Source: Desulfolinea sp050305405 (GTDB lineage: Bacteria > Chloroflexota > Anaerolineae > Anaerolineales > Villigracilaceae). From it: DNA of 64,000 bases. Each line of letters opens with the position of its first letter. The stretch's first letter is position 1. The notes beneath the pieces are model-generated. The model saw only the letters and a list, made by a program, of their open reading frames with translations. It was not told the origin of the DNA and did no database searches. Location of the stretch: the NCBI GenBank assembly GCA_050305405.1, contig JBNLFG010000011.1, positions 1-64,000 on the forward strand, in the 5' to 3' direction. Below, piece by piece: positions 24,111 through 32,479 of the stretch. A program made the position numbers and the translations under genes.

Positions 24111-24166
24111 GTAGTAAGGACTTTAGTCCTTTCTCTCGTATAAATAAGGGCTAAAGCCCTTGCTAC
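24111..24166. repeat. Palindromic repeat, family 2 (GTAGTAAGG type)
   Basis: The outer arms GTAGTAAGGACTTTAGTCCTT and AAGGGCTAAAGCCCTTGCTAC pair with each other, and each arm is itself a small palindrome. It fills the gap between aroF copy 2 and tyrA. A relative sits inside the ileS T-box leader at 47250-47291. Confidence 0.75.
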
Positions 24167-24180
24167 AAGGATTAAGAATC

Positions 24181-25047
24181 ATGGATGAATCAAACTTTTT
24201 ACGCGACCAAAATGTCGCCATTCTGGGATTAGGACTGATCGGCGGCTCCATCGCCATGGGATTACGTGGACATTGTCGCAGCATCCTTGGCGTGGATAAC
24301 GATCCGCTCACCTGTCAAATTGCTACCGCCAAAGGGATTGTGGATTCGGCATCCGAAGATCTCCGCCAAATCCTGCCCCAGGCAGATATCCTGCTCGTTG
24401 CCACGCCTGTCTCAGCCGCCTTGGATCTGATCACCGCGCTCCCCGGCGTCCATGACGGAAGCAAGTTGATCGTCATGGATGTCACGTCGACGAAAGTCCA
24501 GATCATGCGGGCGCTTGAGTCGCTCCCGTCCAATTTCGACATCATCGGCGGGCATCCGCTGGCAGGAAAAGAAAAACTCGGCATCTGCAACGCCGAAAAA
24601 GAGATGCTCTATGGTGCAACTTTCACGTTGACCCCGTCCGAGCGAACATCAGAGCGGACGAAGTCACTGGCGCTGGAGTTGGTGAAGGCCATTAACTGTA
24701 AACCGTACTGGATCGAAGCTGAATTGCACGACCGCACGCTCGCCGCCACGAGCCATGCACCGCATCTTCTGGCTGTTGCGCTGACGCACGCCACCGAGAA
24801 GAATTACGCCAAATTGAGCGGCGGCGGCTTATCAAGCGCGACGCGGCTGGCATCCACGCCAACGAGCATGATGCTCTCAATGGTGATGACAAATGCCGAT
24901 AACACGATCGCCAAGCTGCGCCAAACGCAGGCGGAGATCGAGAAAATCATTGCGCTGATGGAAGCGAACGACGAAGAAAGCCTAGCGCTGCTGCTGGACG
25001 AAAGCCGTGCAAAGCGTGAAGAGATGATGCACATTGCGAGAGTGTGA
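24181..25047 (+). CDS. tyrA: Prephenate dehydrogenase
   Basis: A 288-residue NAD(P)-dependent prephenate/arogenate dehydrogenase. The Rossmann loop is VAILGLGLIGGSIAMGLRG, followed by DVTSTKVQIM and the active-site IIGGHPLAGKEKLG. A conserved LAATSHAPHLLAVAL helix appears later. It lacks a C-terminal ACT domain. It oxidises prephenate to 4-hydroxyphenylpyruvate for tyrosine. ATG 24181 is preferred over an upstream TTG because of AAGGATTAAGA upstream. Confidence 0.9.
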   Translation: MDESNFLRDQNVAILGLGLIGGSIAMGLRGHCRSILGVDNDPLTCQIATAKGIVDSASEDLRQILPQADILLVATPVSAALDLITALPGVHDGSKLIVMDVTSTKVQIMRALESLPSNFDIIGGHPLAGKEKLGICNAEKEMLYGATFTLTPSERTSERTKSLALELVKAINCKPYWIEAELHDRTLAATSHAPHLLAVALTHATEKNYAKLSGGGLSSATRLASTPTSMMLSMVMTNADNTIAKLRQTQAEIEKIIALMEANDEESLALLLDESRAKREEMMHIARV

Positions 25048-25059
25048 AAGTGGTAAGTG

Positions 25060-25830
25060 ATGCGTGATGCGTTTCCTCCTAAAATCAAGAAATTGATTCG
25101 AGGGAAGAGAATAATCGAGATTGAAATCGGCCTTTCCAATGCACATGTTTACAAGATTGCCGGAACGGGTTTCTATCTTAAAACACAAGCTATCTCAGAG
25201 CGTCTTTCTTTCAGTCATGATGTTCAAGTTTTGCAATGGCTCTACACGAAATTACCTGTTCCCGAAGTTGTAGAATTTATCCAGACAGCAAAGCAGGAAT
25301 ATCTATTGATTACCGAAATTCCCGAAGAAAATTGCGTTGAAGCGATGAGCAGGCTCAACCATGAAGAAATCGTGCGCCTGTTTGCTGAAGGACTACAAAG
25401 AGTTCATGCCGTTGATATTGCAAATTACGCACTCCACGAGGAAATTAATTTCAAGCTGATACGAGCGCAGCACAATGTTGAGCATAATCTCATTGATGAA
25501 GATGATTTCGATGAAGAACGACAAGGAAAAACAGCCAAAGAAATTCTTGATCTACTGCAAAAAACCCGCCCGCCAGAAAACGATCTGGTCTTCAATCACG
25601 GCGATTATTGCCTGCCCAATATCCTGCTGCAAGAAAATCGCATTAGCGGCTTTGTCGATCTAAGCAGAGCGGGCATCGCAGACAGATACAACGACCTTGC
25701 CATCGCATCGCGGAGTATTCGGTGCAATCTCGGCGAGGCATACGAAAATCTATTCTTCGAATATTACGGCACCAAAAACGTTGACCAAGAAAAAATCGAC
25801 TATTACCGCACAATGGATGAATTATTTTAG
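25060..25830 (+). CDS. APH(3')-like aminoglycoside phosphotransferase family protein
   Basis: A 256-residue small-molecule kinase fold. The catalytic loop is FNHGDYCLPNILL (His-Gly-Asp...Asn) and the metal-binding segment is GFVDLSRAGIADRYNDLA, both typical of the APH(3') subfamily. The ATP-anchoring N-terminal lobe contains YKIAGTGFYLKTQ. Such enzymes phosphorylate aminoglycosides or housekeeping metabolites; resistance cannot be claimed from sequence. It sits between tyrA and aroA, AT-richer than both, and looks like a passenger gene. Gaps on either side are only 12 and 2 bases. Confidence 0.8.
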   Translation: MRDAFPPKIKKLIRGKRIIEIEIGLSNAHVYKIAGTGFYLKTQAISERLSFSHDVQVLQWLYTKLPVPEVVEFIQTAKQEYLLITEIPEENCVEAMSRLNHEEIVRLFAEGLQRVHAVDIANYALHEEINFKLIRAQHNVEHNLIDEDDFDEERQGKTAKEILDLLQKTRPPENDLVFNHGDYCLPNILLQENRISGFVDLSRAGIADRYNDLAIASRSIRCNLGEAYENLFFEYYGTKNVDQEKIDYYRTMDELF

Positions 25831-25832
25831 AC

Positions 25833-27104
25833 ATGAATATTCGCAAAATTGACCCAATTCAACACACTCTGAATGCCAGCGTACACGTGCCTGGCTCAAA
25901 ATCGCTGACCAATCGTGCCTTGCTGATCGCCGCTCTCGCAGAAGGAAAAACGACACTCCAAAACGCGCTCTTCTCGGACGACTCACGTTATTTCGCAAAG
26001 GCGCTTCGTGATTTGGGTTTCCGTGTGGAAGAAGACGAAGAAAAACAGGAAATGAGCGTTTGGGGTTTGAGCGGAGAAATCCCTGCGAAGAACGCCGAAC
26101 TCTTCATCGGCAACGCAGGGACGGCGGCGCGCTTCTTGACAGCCTTCCTAAATTTAGGGCAAGGCGAATATATTATTGATGGTGAGCCGCGCATGCGCGA
26201 ACGCCCCATCGCTGATTTGCTTGAAGCCCTACGTCCGCTGGGCGCGACAATCAAAGCAGAAAATAATTACCCTCCCGTAAAAATCATGGCTTTTGGGTTA
26301 CAAGGCGGTAAAACTCAACTTGCGGGGAATGTTTCATCGCAATATCTTTCTGCGTTACTGATGACCGCACCTTACGCTGATAACCCCGTTGAAATTGAGA
26401 TCACCACCGAACTTTTCTCAAAGCCTTACGTAGACATGACCGTTTCCATTATGAAAGATTTTGGCGTTGAAGTCGAACGAGATGGCTACCAATATTTCAA
26501 AGTCCGTCCTGCTCGCTACACAGCAAAAGAGACCTATACCATCGAGTCGGATGCATCGGCCGCATCTTATTTTTTCGCGGCCCCCGCCATCGTCGGCGGG
26601 ACTATAAAGGTGGAGAATATCTCGCGCAAATCCGTGCAGGGTGATATTGATTTTCTGGACGTACTTGCTGAGATGGGTTGCACCGTCACAGAAGGTGAGA
26701 ACGCCATCGAAGTGACAGGTACTAATGAGCTACAAGGAGTCGATGTAGATATGCGTCATGTCTCCGATACCGCCCAGACCCTTGCTGCGATAGCGCCTTT
26801 TGCATCGTCGCCGACTCGCATCACGGGCATCGGTTTTATCCGCGCTAAAGAGACGGATCGCATCTCGGCGGTCTGCAACGAGTTGAAACGGCTGGGTGTC
26901 AAAGTGGAAGAGTACGAAGACGGGATGACTATCTACCCCTGCGAGGAAATCAAGCCCGCTGTTGTGCAGACCTACAACGACCACCGCATGGCAATGGCAT
27001 TCTCGCTGATCGGCTTACGAGCAGAGGGTGTGCAGATCGAAAATCCCAGTTGCGTCTCGAAGACTTTTCCGAATTATTTTGATGTTTTGGATAAATTGAG
27101 ATGA
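25833..27104 (+). CDS. aroA: EPSP synthase
   Basis: A 423-residue 5-enolpyruvylshikimate-3-phosphate synthase. Motifs: VPGSKSLTNRALLIAAL (PEP/S3P binding Lys-Ser), LFIGNAGTAARFLTAFL (the NAGTAxR loop), ESDASAASYFFAAP and NDHRMAMAFSLIGL. It condenses shikimate 3-phosphate with PEP. The glyphosate-contact loop reads GNAGTAAR; in class I enzymes the Pro following this loop is common, but here the sequence continues FLTAFL. The ATG lies 2 bases after the kinase stop. Confidence 0.92.
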   Translation: MNIRKIDPIQHTLNASVHVPGSKSLTNRALLIAALAEGKTTLQNALFSDDSRYFAKALRDLGFRVEEDEEKQEMSVWGLSGEIPAKNAELFIGNAGTAARFLTAFLNLGQGEYIIDGEPRMRERPIADLLEALRPLGATIKAENNYPPVKIMAFGLQGGKTQLAGNVSSQYLSALLMTAPYADNPVEIEITTELFSKPYVDMTVSIMKDFGVEVERDGYQYFKVRPARYTAKETYTIESDASAASYFFAAPAIVGGTIKVENISRKSVQGDIDFLDVLAEMGCTVTEGENAIEVTGTNELQGVDVDMRHVSDTAQTLAAIAPFASSPTRITGIGFIRAKETDRISAVCNELKRLGVKVEEYEDGMTIYPCEEIKPAVVQTYNDHRMAMAFSLIGLRAEGVQIENPSCVSKTFPNYFDVLDKLR

Positions 27105-27112
27105 AAAAAAAT

Positions 27113-27246
27113 AGCGGAGATTGAGTAGCTGTGGCATAGCTTCATCGTGGCAGAACGTATCGAAATCAAAGCGAACAGCAGATTGCCCCCGCTTTGGTTT
27201 CGATACGAATGACGATAGCGCTGTCATTCTACTCAACCATCGCTCT
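27113..27246. repeat. Palindromic repeat, family 3, between aroA and aroE
   Basis: The outer arms GATTGAGTAG (27118-27127) and CTACTCAACCATC pair. The inner arms CGTATCGAAATCAAAGCG and CGCTTTGGTTTCGATACG also pair. A copy with the same two modules in the opposite nesting order lies at 28104-28236. Confidence 0.75.
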
Positions 27247-27263
27247 AATTTTGAAAAGAATTG

Positions 27264-28100
27264 ATGATGACTTTTTACAAACTTGGTCTTATAGGCTACC
27301 CCATCAGCCACAGCGTATCACCCCAAATCCACAGCGCTACGCTCAAGGAAACAGGCTTGGATGGAGAATACAAGCTTTATCCTATCGCGCCTGATGACAT
27401 ACAAGGCTTGAAAGTTTTGCTTGCCAAAGTCCGCACATGCGAGATTCACGGGCTGAATGTAACCATCCCACACAAACAAAACGTGATGCCTTTACTAGAC
27501 GAACTCTCGCCAACAGCTAAAACAATCGGTGCCGTGAACACGATTTCGCTTCAGAATGGACAATTGGTCGGCGACAATACCGATGCAGGCGGTTTTTGGA
27601 GCGACCTCCAAGAACTGCTCGCACAGGCAAAAAACGAGAAGAAAAATGCTCTCGTCCTCGGCGCAGGCGGATCGGCACGCGCCTGCACCTATGCTCTACT
27701 TCAGCAAGATTGGAATATGACCGTCTCCGCCCGCCGCATTGAACAAGCAGAAGAACTTGCCGCCCAATTGCCAAATCACAATCCCCAACTTTCAACTGCC
27801 GAATATAACGCTACTACTCTCTCGTCTCTACTCTCTAGCATCTCCCTCATCGTCAACACCACCCCTGTCGGGATGAAATCGCACCCGCAAGGCTCGCCGT
27901 GGATCGAAGGGCTGCCCTTCCCACCGAAGGCTGTACTCTACGATCTGATTTACAATCCCTCCGAAACGCAGTTGATGAAAGATGCTGCCCAAGCAGGGCT
28001 CCCCGCTCGCAATGGATTGGGCATGTTAATCGGTCAGGCGCTGTTATCATTTGAGATCTGGACGGGACACAAAGTGCTCGCTGATAAAATCAGGTTATGA
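27264..28100 (+). CDS. aroE: Shikimate dehydrogenase
   Basis: A 278-residue NADP-dependent shikimate dehydrogenase. The substrate loop is IGYPISHSVSPQIH; NVTIPHKQNV carries the catalytic Lys and GDNTDAGGFW the catalytic Asp. The nucleotide-binding ALVLGAGGSARACTYAL and the terminal GMLIGQALLSFEIWTG are also present. It reduces 3-dehydroshikimate. Two ATGs (27264, 27267) are possible; there is no strong ribosome site. It is flanked by family 3 repeats on both sides. Confidence 0.9.
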   Translation: MMTFYKLGLIGYPISHSVSPQIHSATLKETGLDGEYKLYPIAPDDIQGLKVLLAKVRTCEIHGLNVTIPHKQNVMPLLDELSPTAKTIGAVNTISLQNGQLVGDNTDAGGFWSDLQELLAQAKNEKKNALVLGAGGSARACTYALLQQDWNMTVSARRIEQAEELAAQLPNHNPQLSTAEYNATTLSSLLSSISLIVNTTPVGMKSHPQGSPWIEGLPFPPKAVLYDLIYNPSETQLMKDAAQAGLPARNGLGMLIGQALLSFEIWTGHKVLADKIRL

Positions 28101-28103
28101 ATA

Positions 28104-28236
28104 CCGCTTCGTCTTGATTTCGATACGGCGAAGCACATCGCCTACTCAATCTGCGACTACGCTGAATTATAAAAAAATGGTCAGCAGAGATTGAGTAGGG
28201 TGACAGCTTTATCGTCACCCGTATCGAAATCGCAGC
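28104..28236. repeat. Palindromic repeat, family 3, between aroE and aroC
   Basis: The outer arms GATTTCGATACGG and CCCGTATCGAAATC and the inner arms CCTACTCAATCT and AGATTGAGTAGG are complementary. The same modules occur in reversed nesting at 27113-27246. Confidence 0.75.
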
Positions 28237-28264
28237 GAACTTAATAAACGACAAAGGACTTAAT

Positions 28265-29431
28265 ATGCCCGTACGCTTTTTAACCGCTGGAGAATCACAC
28301 GGTCCTGCTGTGACTGCTATCCTAGAAGGAATTCCCGCAGGCTTGGTGCTTGATATCGACCAAATAAATCATGAGCTTGCTCGCCGTCAAAAGGGATTTG
28401 GCTCTGGCGGTCGGATGAAGATCGAGCGTGACAAGGTCAATATCTTGAGCGGCATCATGGAGGGCAAAACGATAGGGATGCCCATTTCGATGCTGGTCGA
28501 AAATCTCAACCACAAGCAATGGCAGGGCAAAGAGACCGCGCCGATGACCGCTCCGCGCCCGGGACATGCCGACCTGACCGGCGTGGTCAAATATGGCTAC
28601 GACGATCTGCGCCCTTCGCTGGAACGAGCATCCGCGCGTGAGACGACCATGCGCGTCGCGGTCGGCGCGATCTGTAAACAGTTTTTGGCGGAATTCGGCA
28701 TTGAGGTCGGTGGGTATGTGAGAAGCATTGGAGAAATTGATGCCAAATTAAACGGCAGTCAGCATAAGGCTCGGTTTGATTTGGCAGAAGAGAACGATGT
28801 GCGCTGTCCTGATGAAGAAGCCGCAGAAAAGATGCGGACACGCATTGCTGCCTGTATGCAAGAAAAAGATACGCTCGGCGGCGTAATCGAGATCGTAGCC
28901 TTGAACGTCCCTGTTGGGCTTGGATCATTTTCGCAATGGGATACACGTCTGGAAGCGAAATTGGCGCAAGCGGTCATGAGCGTGCAAGCAATGAAAGGCG
29001 TGGAAATCGGCGACGCTTTCGCCAACGCTCGGCTGACCGGCACACAGGCGCATGATGCCATCCTGCTTGAAGGCGAGAAGTTAGTGCGTCCAACCAACCG
29101 CGCAGGCGGGACGGAAGGCGGCATCTCGAACGGTGAGCCAATCGTTATTCGGGCAGCGATGAAGCCGATCGCCTCGACGTTGACGCCGCAGAAGACGGTT
29201 GATATCGTCACAGGCGAGGAAACAGTCACAACCTACGAACGTTCGGATTTTTGCCCGGTGCCAAGGGCGGTGCCGGTGCTCGAAGCCGTGGTCGCGATCG
29301 TGCTGGCAGATGCGCTGATCGAGAAGCTGGGCGGGGATTCGTTGGCAGAGATGAAGCCGAGATTTGAAGCGTTGAAGCAGGCGAGGTTGAGTGATATTGA
29401 CTTGAGTGGCGATGCGCATATTTTTTGGTAG
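28265..29431 (+). CDS. aroC: Chorismate synthase
   Basis: A 388-residue FMN-dependent chorismate synthase. Motifs: LTAGESHGPAVTAILEGIP at the N-terminus, RPGHADLTGVVKYG, RASARETTMRVAVGA and GGTEGGISNGEPIVIRAAMKP. It removes phosphate from EPSP to give chorismate and needs reduced flavin. Full length for the family. It starts 164 bases after aroE, across a repeat. Confidence 0.93.
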   Translation: MPVRFLTAGESHGPAVTAILEGIPAGLVLDIDQINHELARRQKGFGSGGRMKIERDKVNILSGIMEGKTIGMPISMLVENLNHKQWQGKETAPMTAPRPGHADLTGVVKYGYDDLRPSLERASARETTMRVAVGAICKQFLAEFGIEVGGYVRSIGEIDAKLNGSQHKARFDLAEENDVRCPDEEAAEKMRTRIAACMQEKDTLGGVIEIVALNVPVGLGSFSQWDTRLEAKLAQAVMSVQAMKGVEIGDAFANARLTGTQAHDAILLEGEKLVRPTNRAGGTEGGISNGEPIVIRAAMKPIASTLTPQKTVDIVTGEETVTTYERSDFCPVPRAVPVLEAVVAIVLADALIEKLGGDSLAEMKPRFEALKQARLSDIDLSGDAHIFW

Positions 29432-29527
29432 CTAACCGCCAAGGCGCAGAGAGCGCCAAGATTTAAGAGAAAAGCTGAACCACAGAGAGCACGGAGTGCG
29501 CAGAGTTTTTGAGATAAAGAGAGTAAA
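29432..29527. repeat. Mixed half-repeats in the aroC-aroKB gap
   Basis: The stretch directly after aroC holds CGCCAAGGCGCAGAGAGC and ACCACAGAGAGCACGG, which look like single arms of palindromic elements. The second matches the arm of the element inserted in aroKB at 30768. I see no gene or clear promoter here. Confidence 0.5.
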
Positions 29528-29677
29528 CCCAGTCTCTGAGCGGAGAGGTGAGTAGACCAAAGGTCGTATCGAAACTCGCAGTTGAAGAGCGGTGTTTACA
29601 AAAACCGTCCTTCGACTACCGCTTCGATACGCTCTTCACTACGTTCAGAGCTACTCAGCGTCCGCTCAGGAACTGGG
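29528..29677. repeat. Dispersed palindromic repeat, family 1, copy b (composite)
   Basis: The outer arms are CCCAGTCTCTGAGCGGAG and TCCGCTCAGGAACTGGG. Inside are GTATCGAAACTCGCA and CGCTTCGATACG, related to family 3, and the family 1 core GAAGAGCGG...CCGTCCTTCGACTA. This is the longest copy (150 bases) and looks like one element nested in another. Confidence 0.75.
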
Positions 29678-29700
29678 TTGAAAATTAAAAGAGAAAAATT

Positions 29701-31278
29701 ATGACATCATCCACAGTTTATTTATACGGCCCACCAGGGGTGGGGAAAACGACAATTGGCAAAATCCTTGCCGAGAATTTGAATATTCCTTTTGTTGATC
29801 TTGATGCTGAAATCGAGAAGAGTGCGGGGAAGGGCATCCCGTCGATCTTTGCAGATGACGGCGAAGAAAGTTTCAGAGAGCGGGAAGAGCGTGCGTTGAA
29901 AAGCGTCGGGGAGACCTCGGTTGTCGCTCTTGGGGGCGGGGCTCTTTTACAGCAACCAAGCCGAAATTACGTCCGTGACGAGCAGGTTATCTGCCTGGGG
30001 GCGTCGACCAAGACGTTAACCGCCCGTCTGCAAAAAGATGGCGACCAACGTCCGCTTCTGCAAAATAATTCTTTAGAGAAACTTTTGGACGGGCGCAGGG
30101 CGCATTACGCATCTTTCCAAATTCAGATCGATACGGAAAATCGCACGCCTGCGGAAACTGCGGCGGAAATTCAGAATCGTTTGGGGCGTTTTTGGCTGCG
30201 GGGGATGGGCAGCGGCTATGCGGCGCGTGTGGAGGCGGGCGGGCTGGGCAAGCTGGCCGATCTGCTACCCGAGCACGGCTGCCAGCCGCCTTATGTGATC
30301 GTCGCTGACGCCAACGTGGCGCCGCTCTATGGCGAGCAACTGAGCGCCGACTTGAATGCGCCGCTGGTGACCTTTGCGGCGGGCGAGACGCACAAAAATA
30401 TCGACACAATGACCCAACTCTGGTGCGAGCTCTTGCAGGCGGGCATGGAGCGCGGCGGGACGATCCTTGCGCTGGGCGGCGGCATCACGAACGATATGGC
30501 GGGCTTTGCAGCGGCGACCTTTATGCGCGGCTGCCACTGGGTGAGCCTGCCCACGTCGCTGCTCTGCATGGTGGATGCCAGCCTGGGCGGCAAAACGGGC
30601 GTCGACCTGCCCGAGGGTAAAAATCTGGTGGGGGCCTTTCATCCGCCCAAATTGGTGCTGGCAGACCCCGCCACGTTGCGCACGTTGCCCGATGTCGAAA
30701 TCCGCAACGGGCTGGCGGAGGTGGTCAAGCATGGGGTGATTGACGACGCTGAGTTGTTTAAAAGTTTAACCACAGAGTTCACAGAGAGCACGGAGAGTTT
30801 GAGAAAAACAGAGAAAAACTCCGTGGACTCTGTGTTCTCCGTGGTGAATTGGACAGAACTCGTCATCCGAGCGATGGGCGTGAAGATCCGCATCATCGAA
30901 GAAGACCCTTTCGAGCAGGGCATCCGTGCGGCGCTGAATTTCGGTCATACGATCGGACACGGCATCGAGCATCTCTCCGGCTATGCGTTGAAACACGGCG
31001 AAGCGGTGGGGATCGGGATGGTGGTTGAGACGCAGCTCGCCGAGCGAATCGGCATCGCCGAGGCCGGGCTGGCGGACGAGATCGCCGAAACACTCCTGAC
31101 CCTGGGCTTGCCCGTTGCCATCCCAAGCGGAATCTCGGTTCCCGACCTGGTCGCCGCCATCCAGCACGACAAGAAGAAGGCGAAAGGCGTGGTCAAGTTT
31201 GCGCTGCCTGTGACGTTGGGTGAGGTGAAGGTGGGCGTGGTGGTTGAAGATTTAGAAAAATTACTGGAAAAGCTTTAG
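29701..31278 (+). CDS. aroKB: Bifunctional shikimate kinase / 3-dehydroquinate synthase fusion
   Basis: A 525-residue fusion. Residues 1 to about 165 are shikimate kinase, with P-loop YGPPGVGKTTIGKIL, DLDAEIEKSAG and the VALGGGALL segment. Residues about 178-525 are 3-dehydroquinate synthase, with TLGGGITNDMAGFAAATFMRG-like NAD/metal residues, LPTSLLCMVDASLGGKTG and the zinc His residues in LNFGHTIGHGIEHL. The two activities are steps 5 and 2 of the shikimate pathway. Codons at about 357-382 (30768-30845) come from an in-frame palindromic repeat, so the synthase half has an extra low-complexity loop compared with the family. Confidence 0.9.
   Translation: MTSSTVYLYGPPGVGKTTIGKILAENLNIPFVDLDAEIEKSAGKGIPSIFADDGEESFREREERALKSVGETSVVALGGGALLQQPSRNYVRDEQVICLGASTKTLTARLQKDGDQRPLLQNNSLEKLLDGRRAHYASFQIQIDTENRTPAETAAEIQNRLGRFWLRGMGSGYAARVEAGGLGKLADLLPEHGCQPPYVIVADANVAPLYGEQLSADLNAPLVTFAAGETHKNIDTMTQLWCELLQAGMERGGTILALGGGITNDMAGFAAATFMRGCHWVSLPTSLLCMVDASLGGKTGVDLPEGKNLVGAFHPPKLVLADPATLRTLPDVEIRNGLAEVVKHGVIDDAELFKSLTTEFTESTESLRKTEKNSVDSVFSVVNWTELVIRAMGVKIRIIEEDPFEQGIRAALNFGHTIGHGIEHLSGYALKHGEAVGIGMVVETQLAERIGIAEAGLADEIAETLLTLGLPVAIPSGISVPDLVAAIQHDKKKAKGVVKFALPVTLGEVKVGVVVEDLEKLLEKL
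30768..30845. repeat. Palindromic element inserted in frame within aroKB
   Basis: The left arm ACCACAGAGTTCACAGAG with GCACGGAG and the right arm CTCCGTGGACTCTGTG with TTCTCCGTGGT are near-complementary across about 78 bases (26 codons). The encoded segment, TTEFTESTESLRK followed by TEKNSVDSVFSVV, is unlike dehydroquinate synthases, while sequence on both sides matches. Single arms of the same repeat occur at about 29472 and 36903. Confidence 0.8.
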
Positions 31279-31301
31279 GGCTCTTGCGCCACAAACAAGC
31301 T

Positions 31302-32045
31302 ATGAAACAATACACTTTTGCGATATGGTCGTATAAGGCCTACACAAAAAAATCTTTTGAGAACATTTTCAAAAACAGTATTTTTGAAAAACTTATTTTC
31401 CCTTCCAGACTGTACAAAAACCCAGAAGATTTTTATCAATTAAATATCCCAAGTGAGTTTTCACCAAACCTAATCCCTGAAGAGTTTACTTCAAAAGAAA
31501 CAGCCAGAACTACTCTTTTCCTACATCCTGAAAACGAAATGTCATTTTCAGCATCATTTCACCCATCAATACATATTGCCCCTAATACCATTATCCTGAG
31601 GTTTACATCCGAACACATACAAAATTCAGTCTGCTCAATTGACGATTTCATTAATTTAGTAAAAGAGGGAATTCCTGGGTTTGAAATTGGGCAAGCAAGT
31701 CTTTATGACAGTGAACTAATCAAAATACCTGAACTAGATGGTAGTGGAGGACATCGCTTTTACAAAACTCCCCATTTCAAACGACCAACTGGAGGGGATT
31801 ACAGCCTATCCTTAGAATGGTTAACCTACTTTGGAGAAGATTACCTAAACTTAATTGGCCGAAAACGCTTTGAAAATCTCAAGACTTATTACCTAAAACA
31901 GGAAATAAGCAATGGAATCTTAGTAGTATTACAAAGTCAACCTTTTGATGTAAAGAACTTAGAACATATCGCTCGCCAAAAGAAAGCCGAGGATGAATTA
32001 GCATTCTACGAATTCGCTATCACGAAATTAAAGGAAAACTCATGA
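31302..32045 (+). CDS. Hypothetical protein, possibly Imm52-like
   Basis: A 247-residue soluble protein, markedly AT-richer than the aro genes around it. There is no signal peptide or membrane helix. The C-terminal part (SLEWLTYFGEDYL, then KQEISNGILVVLQSQPFD) loosely recalls immunity-protein 52-type domains, but this is uncertain. ATG 31302 is preferred to TTG 31284. The stop overlaps the aroQ start (ATGA), so it is translationally coupled to aroQ. It looks like a foreign gene captured by the operon. Confidence 0.55.
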   Translation: MKQYTFAIWSYKAYTKKSFENIFKNSIFEKLIFPSRLYKNPEDFYQLNIPSEFSPNLIPEEFTSKETARTTLFLHPENEMSFSASFHPSIHIAPNTIILRFTSEHIQNSVCSIDDFINLVKEGIPGFEIGQASLYDSELIKIPELDGSGGHRFYKTPHFKRPTGGDYSLSLEWLTYFGEDYLNLIGRKRFENLKTYYLKQEISNGILVVLQSQPFDVKNLEHIARQKKAEDELAFYEFAITKLKENS

Positions 32046-32479
32046 CCACCCTACTCGTCCTACACGGACCCAATCTTAATCTGCTCGGCACGCGTGAGCC
32101 TGAAATCTACGGGGCGTTGACGCTTGACGACATCAATCAAAAAGTGAAAGATGCCGCCTCGGCGCACGGCGTGGAAATCTACAGCATCCAATCGAACAGC
32201 GAAGGGGCGCTAATCGATGCCTTGCAGGAGGCCGCTATCAAAGCAGATGGCGTGATCTTCAACCCTGCGGGGTATACGCACACATCCGTTGCGCTGCGGG
32301 ATACGGTCGCTGCGATCGGCATCCCTGTAGTGGAGGTGCATCTCTCGAACGTCTATGCACGCGAGGAATTTCGGCACAAATCCCTGCTCTCGGCGGTCTG
32401 TGTGGGGAAGATCTCGGGCTTTGGGTGGATGTCGTACAAACTGGCTTTAGAAGCGCTTGTGGAGATGCTAAAGAAATAG
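32042..32479 (+). CDS. aroQ: 3-Dehydroquinate dehydratase, type II
   Basis: A 145-residue type II dehydroquinase. Motifs: LVLHGPNLNLLGTREPEIYG (catalytic Arg and Tyr), QSNSEGALIDAL, IFNPAGYTHTSVALRD and EVHLSNVYAREEFRHKS (catalytic His). It dehydrates 3-dehydroquinate to 3-dehydroshikimate. The four-base overlap with the previous gene indicates coupling. Confidence 0.93.
   Translation: MTTLLVLHGPNLNLLGTREPEIYGALTLDDINQKVKDAASAHGVEIYSIQSNSEGALIDALQEAAIKADGVIFNPAGYTHTSVALRDTVAAIGIPVVEVHLSNVYAREEFRHKSLLSAVCVGKISGFGWMSYKLALEALVEMLKK

Noticed and set aside
25060..25830. Calling the APH-like gene an antibiotic-resistance gene
   Set aside because: The fold and catalytic loop are shared with many metabolite kinases and nothing in the context indicates a resistance cassette.
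29432..29700. A CRISPR-like array in the repeat-rich gap
   Set aside because: The repeats are single palindromes of different families without regular repeat-spacer periodicity, and no cas genes are present.
29701..31278. aroKB as a pseudogene broken by the repeat
   Set aside because: The insertion is a multiple of three without stops, and all catalytic motifs of both domains are intact.
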